Assembly: GCA_003022745.1 (NCBI GenBank)
Contig: PXSU01000042.1
Location: 1 to 7,289 of the forward strand
Source of the DNA: Halobacteriales archaeon SW_9_67_25
GTDB lineage: Archaea > Halobacteriota > Halobacteria > Halobacteriales > Haloarculaceae
DNA length: 7,289 nucleotides
Reading direction: 5' to 3'
Positions 5,026 to 7,289 of this stretch are shown here, piece by piece. Under the pieces are notes generated by a model. That model was not told the origin of the DNA. It ran no database searches and was given only the letters and a program-made list of their open reading frames with translations. The translations under genes were made by a program, and so were the position numbers. How positions within the stretch are numbered: the first letter of the stretch is position 1; every line of letters begins with the position of its first letter.

Positions 5026-6840
5026 ATGAGCCGCGGCGTCGAGGTCAGCGTGGTGCTCCCCGCCTACAACGAGGAGGACACGCTGGCCGACACCGTTGCG
5101 GTCACGCTGGAGACGCTCTCCGAGTTTCTCCCGGCGGGGAGCTTCGAGGTCGTCGTCGCCGAGGACGGCTGTGACGACCGGACACCCGAGATAGCCGACG
5201 AACTCGCGGCCGAACACGACGCGGTGAGACACCGCCATTCAGAAACGCGCCTGGGTCGGGGCGCCGCGCTCGAACGAGCGTTCCGGGCGGCGGAGGGGGG
5301 GACGCTGGTGTATTTCGATACCGACCTCGCGACGGACATGTGCCATCTCGAAGAACTAGTCGAGAGCGTCCGGTCGGGGGAGTACGACGTTGCGACGGGG
5401 TCGCGGTGGCTCCCCGACAGTGAGGCTGACCGCCCGATGAAACGGGGCGTCCCGAGCCTCGGGTACAACAGGCTCGTCAGGCTCTTTTTGCGGTCGGACC
5501 TCCAGGACCACCAGTGTGGGTTCAAGGCCTTCGACCGCGCGGCGCTGTTCGACGTTCTCGAAGACGTCGAGGACGAGCACTGGTTCTGGGACACGGAGGT
5601 CCTGGTGCGGGCCCAGCGGGCGGGCTATCGCGTCCGTGAGTTCCCCGTCGAGTGGACGCCCAAGGGCGACTCGAAAGTCGACATCGTCCGGGATGTACTG
5701 GGAATGGGTAGCCAGATCGTCCGGACGTGGTGGCAGCTCTCGGTCAGTCCGCGCATCACCCGGCGGGTCAGTCTCGCTGCCGGGACGGGGCTGGTCGCCC
5801 TGGCGGTGCTGTTGATGACGCTGTATCTCGACCCCGGCGAGGTACTGGCCAGGATGTCGGGGGCCGATCCGGCACTGGTCGCGGCGGCCGGGCTCGTCTA
5901 TCTGCTGTCCTGGCCGTTGCGGGGGCTGCGGTACCGGGACATCCTCGCGGCCATCGGATACCGGGAGGGCTGGGACTTCCTGACCGGCGCCGTGTTCATC
6001 AGCCAGACCGGAAACCTCGTGTTCCCGGCACGGGCCGGCGACGCAGTCCGGGCCTACGTGGTGAAGGCCCGCCGGCGGATTCCCTACACCTCGGGGTTCG
6101 CGTCGCTGGCTATCGAACGGGTGTTCGACCTGCTGACCATCACGCTGCTGGCCGGGGCGGTGTTGCTCGGGCTCGTGGTCAGCGGCTCGGTCGGAGAGCT
6201 CCAGACCGCGCTGCTGGGCGGCGGGGTTGGCGGCCCGGAGGCCGCGAGCGGGCAGACGGCGATCACTGTCGCTGCCGGCGTCGGACTCGCGGCCGTCCTC
6301 GCGGTGGCCGTTATCGTCGCGAGCGCGCGCTCGGACCGCAACTACGCGAGGGGCGCAGTCGGCCGGCTCAGCTCCGACGCCTACGCCGACTACGTGGCCG
6401 GCAAACTCGAGCAGTTCGCCGGCGACGTACAGACGGTCGCCCGCGACGGGACGACGTTCGGGCGCGTCGGGCTAGCGAGTCTCCTCATCTGGTCGCTCGA
6501 CGTCGTGACAGCCATCGTCGTCCTGCTGGCCTTCGACGTCCAGCTGGCGGTCCCGGCGCTCCTCGCCGTAGGATTTTTCGCCGTCAGCGTGGGCAACCTC
6601 GCGAAGGTGCTTCCGCTCTCGCCGGGGGGAATCGGCCTCTACGAGGGGGCGTTCACGCTACTGGTGGTGGCGCTGACGCCCGTCGGCGCGGTCACTGCAC
6701 TGTCGGCGGCCATCGTCGACCACGCCATCAAGAACGCCGTCACAGTCGCCGGGGGACTGGCCTCGATGGCCTGGCTGAACGTCTCCCTGACGACCGCCGT
6801 CGAACGGAGCCGCGAGGTCGAGGCCGACCCCCAGGATTGA
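5026..6840 (+). CDS. aglD: AglD-like dolichol-phosphate glycosyltransferase (GT2 + UPF0104 membrane domain)
   Basis: A 604-residue fusion protein. Residues 1-235 are a GT-A fold family-2 glycosyltransferase: VSVVLPAYNEEDTL (7-20), a DxD motif at D98-T99-D100, GSRW, and W188-D189-T190-E191 with the probable base D189. The remaining 360 residues hold about 8-9 hydrophobic segments (roughly 248-268, 284-303, 368-390, 412-434, 481-505, 508-525, 542-566 and 567-590) and the UPF0104/flippase-like motif SPGGIGLYEG at 532-541. The same architecture occurs in Haloferax volcanii AglD, which charges dolichol phosphate with the final mannose for S-layer N-glycans. There, Asp110, Asp112 and Asp201 were reported essential, as I recall; the spacing from second to third Asp, 89 residues, is identical here. 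The enzyme should load a nucleotide sugar onto dolichol phosphate at the inner membrane face. Sugar identity, and orthology rather than paralogy, are inferred. No other glycosylation genes are in the window. Confidence 0.82.
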   Translation: MSRGVEVSVVLPAYNEEDTLADTVAVTLETLSEFLPAGSFEVVVAEDGCDDRTPEIADELAAEHDAVRHRHSETRLGRGAALERAFRAAEGGTLVYFDTDLATDMCHLEELVESVRSGEYDVATGSRWLPDSEADRPMKRGVPSLGYNRLVRLFLRSDLQDHQCGFKAFDRAALFDVLEDVEDEHWFWDTEVLVRAQRAGYRVREFPVEWTPKGDSKVDIVRDVLGMGSQIVRTWWQLSVSPRITRRVSLAAGTGLVALAVLLMTLYLDPGEVLARMSGADPALVAAAGLVYLLSWPLRGLRYRDILAAIGYREGWDFLTGAVFISQTGNLVFPARAGDAVRAYVVKARRRIPYTSGFASLAIERVFDLLTITLLAGAVLLGLVVSGSVGELQTALLGGGVGGPEAASGQTAITVAAGVGLAAVLAVAVIVASARSDRNYARGAVGRLSSDAYADYVAGKLEQFAGDVQTVARDGTTFGRVGLASLLIWSLDVVTAIVVLLAFDVQLAVPALLAVGFFAVSVGNLAKVLPLSPGGIGLYEGAFTLLVVALTPVGAVTALSAAIVDHAIKNAVTVAGGLASMAWLNVSLTTAVERSREVEADPQD

Positions 6841-6956
6841 TACGGGATCGCCCCACACTGTCTCCCCCTGAGACGACAACACACACTTGAATCCCGACTG
6901 AACGATGATGAAAAACACGTCGTCGACGGCCTCAGCCCCCAGTCGTGCGTACGATT

Positions 6957-6972
6957 GCGAAAGTTTTAAGTA
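6957..6972 (+). promoter_or_regulatory. Probable promoter of the tfb gene
   Basis: GCGAAAG (6957-6963) fits a haloarchaeal BRE and TTTTAAG (6964-6970) a TATA box; this is the most AT-rich spot in the window. Transcription would start near 6992-6995, giving a leader of about 58 nt before ATG 7052. A second, weaker TATA-like stretch, GATATACT (6983-6990), would start transcription near 7012. The 211 nt between the AglD-like stop and tfb hold no supportable gene. Confidence 0.6.
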
Positions 6973-6979
6973 ATTTTCG
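6958..6979. repeat. Symmetric element spanning the tfb promoter
   Basis: CGAAA (6958-6962) and TTTCG (6975-6979) are inverted copies around a 12-nt AT-rich core, and the central TTTTAA reads TTAAAA on the other strand. The - strand thus also shows a BRE/TATA-like order (CGAAAATTACTTAAAA). It may be a bidirectional promoter or an operator overlapping the TATA box. Confidence 0.45.
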
Positions 6980-7051
6980 GACGATATACTGTACACCGAA
7001 CGACCTCCCCGGGATTTCCCAGGCGCAACCCTGCCCGGCATTCATTTCACA

Positions 7052-7289
7052 ATGAGCGATTCAAACACCCGAACGCGTACTGCGGAGCAGGCACAGACTG
7101 AGCAAGAAGAGACGGAGTCGGTGGCACACGCGTGTCCCGAGTGCAGTGGCCGACTCGTCACCGACGACGAGCACGGCGAGACGGTCTGCGAGGAGTGCGG
7201 GCTCGTCGTCGAGGAGGACTCCGTCGACCGCGGCCCCGAGTGGCGGGCCTTCGACTCACGCGAGAAAGACGAGAAGTCCCGGGTCGGCG
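7052..7289 (+). CDS. tfb: Transcription initiation factor TFB (5' part only)
   Basis: The gene runs off the right edge; 79 residues are visible. TFB binds TBP and the BRE, recruits RNA polymerase and helps open the promoter. A polar N-terminal extension (1-26, rich in Thr, Gln and Glu) is followed by the zinc ribbon with C28-PE-C31 and C46-EE-C49-G. The B-reader/B-linker start is RGPEWRAFDSREKDEKSRVG at 60-79, diagnostic of archaeal TFB and eukaryotic TFIIB. The cyclin-like repeats lie beyond the window. ATG 7052 begins MSDSNTRTR; there is no Shine-Dalgarno before it. Haloarchaea carry several tfb paralogues, and the visible part does not show which one this is. The upstream AT-rich promoter gives it separate regulation from the AglD-like gene. 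Confidence 0.93.
   Translation, partial: MSDSNTRTRTAEQAQTEQEETESVAHACPECSGRLVTDDEHGETVCEECGLVVEEDSVDRGPEWRAFDSREKDEKSRVG

Noticed and set aside
5295..5301. G7 homopolymer in the AglD-like gene as a possible phase-variation site
   Set aside because: Runs of this length are expected in such GC-rich coding DNA, and the frame is intact. Nothing else points to slippage control.
5727..6890. 387-codon + strand open frame
   Set aside because: It is a shifted frame over the membrane domain of the AglD-like gene, Arg/Gly-rich and without motifs.
6943..6954. Small inverted repeat TCGT...ACGA before the tfb promoter
   Set aside because: Four-base arms are too short to separate from chance.
6905..6973. 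22-codon frame beginning with two ATGs in the gap before tfb
   Set aside because: It ends inside the tfb promoter, has no Shine-Dalgarno or TATA box of its own and no recognisable features.

Overview
The window looks like chromosomal DNA of a haloarchaeon (class Halobacteria). The DNA is GC-rich with a strong G/C bias at third codon positions, and the proteins are rich in Asp and Glu. A transcription factor B gene (archaeal TFIIB homologue) starts at the right edge. Several starts have a TATA-like box about 27 nt upstream and no Shine-Dalgarno sequence, as expected for leaderless haloarchaeal mRNAs. The genus cannot be told from this sequence. I see no mobile element, CRISPR array, tRNA or rRNA.

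Left block, + strand, 1-2611. Four genes are closely spaced: the 3' part of a family-2 glycosyltransferase resembling glucosyl-3-phosphoglycerate synthase, a 165-aa haloarchaeal protein of unknown function, a Nudix hydrolase of the CoA pyrophosphatase type, and a 261-aa uncharacterised protein with a faint luciferase-like C-terminus. The 57-nt gap before the last one holds a hairpin, a T6 tract and a small inverted repeat, so that gene probably has its own promoter.

Middle block, - strand, 2618-3255. This is a two-gene operon: a 52-aa zinc-ribbon protein overlaps by 4 nt an Hsp20/alpha-crystallin-like protein with an acidic tail. It converges on the left block with only 6 nt between stop codons.

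Right block, + strand, 3203-7289. It contains a radical SAM protein with a C-terminal helix-hairpin-helix (COG1031 type), an AglD-like fusion of a GT2 domain to a multi-spanning membrane domain, and the 5' part of a tfb gene. The AglD-like gene has its own promoter directly downstream of a 9-bp inverted repeat. The tfb gene has an AT-rich, nearly symmetric promoter and a leader of about 58 nt.

The most unusual spot is near 3255. The divergent zinc-ribbon and radical SAM genes abut or overlap, no promoter is visible for either, and the radical SAM protein seems to lack the conserved N-terminal segment of its family. A deletion of the shared promoter region (or an assembly error) would explain this. 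Otherwise the window is mostly ordinary chromosomal genes, several of unknown function; I did not find a convincing new multi-gene system.
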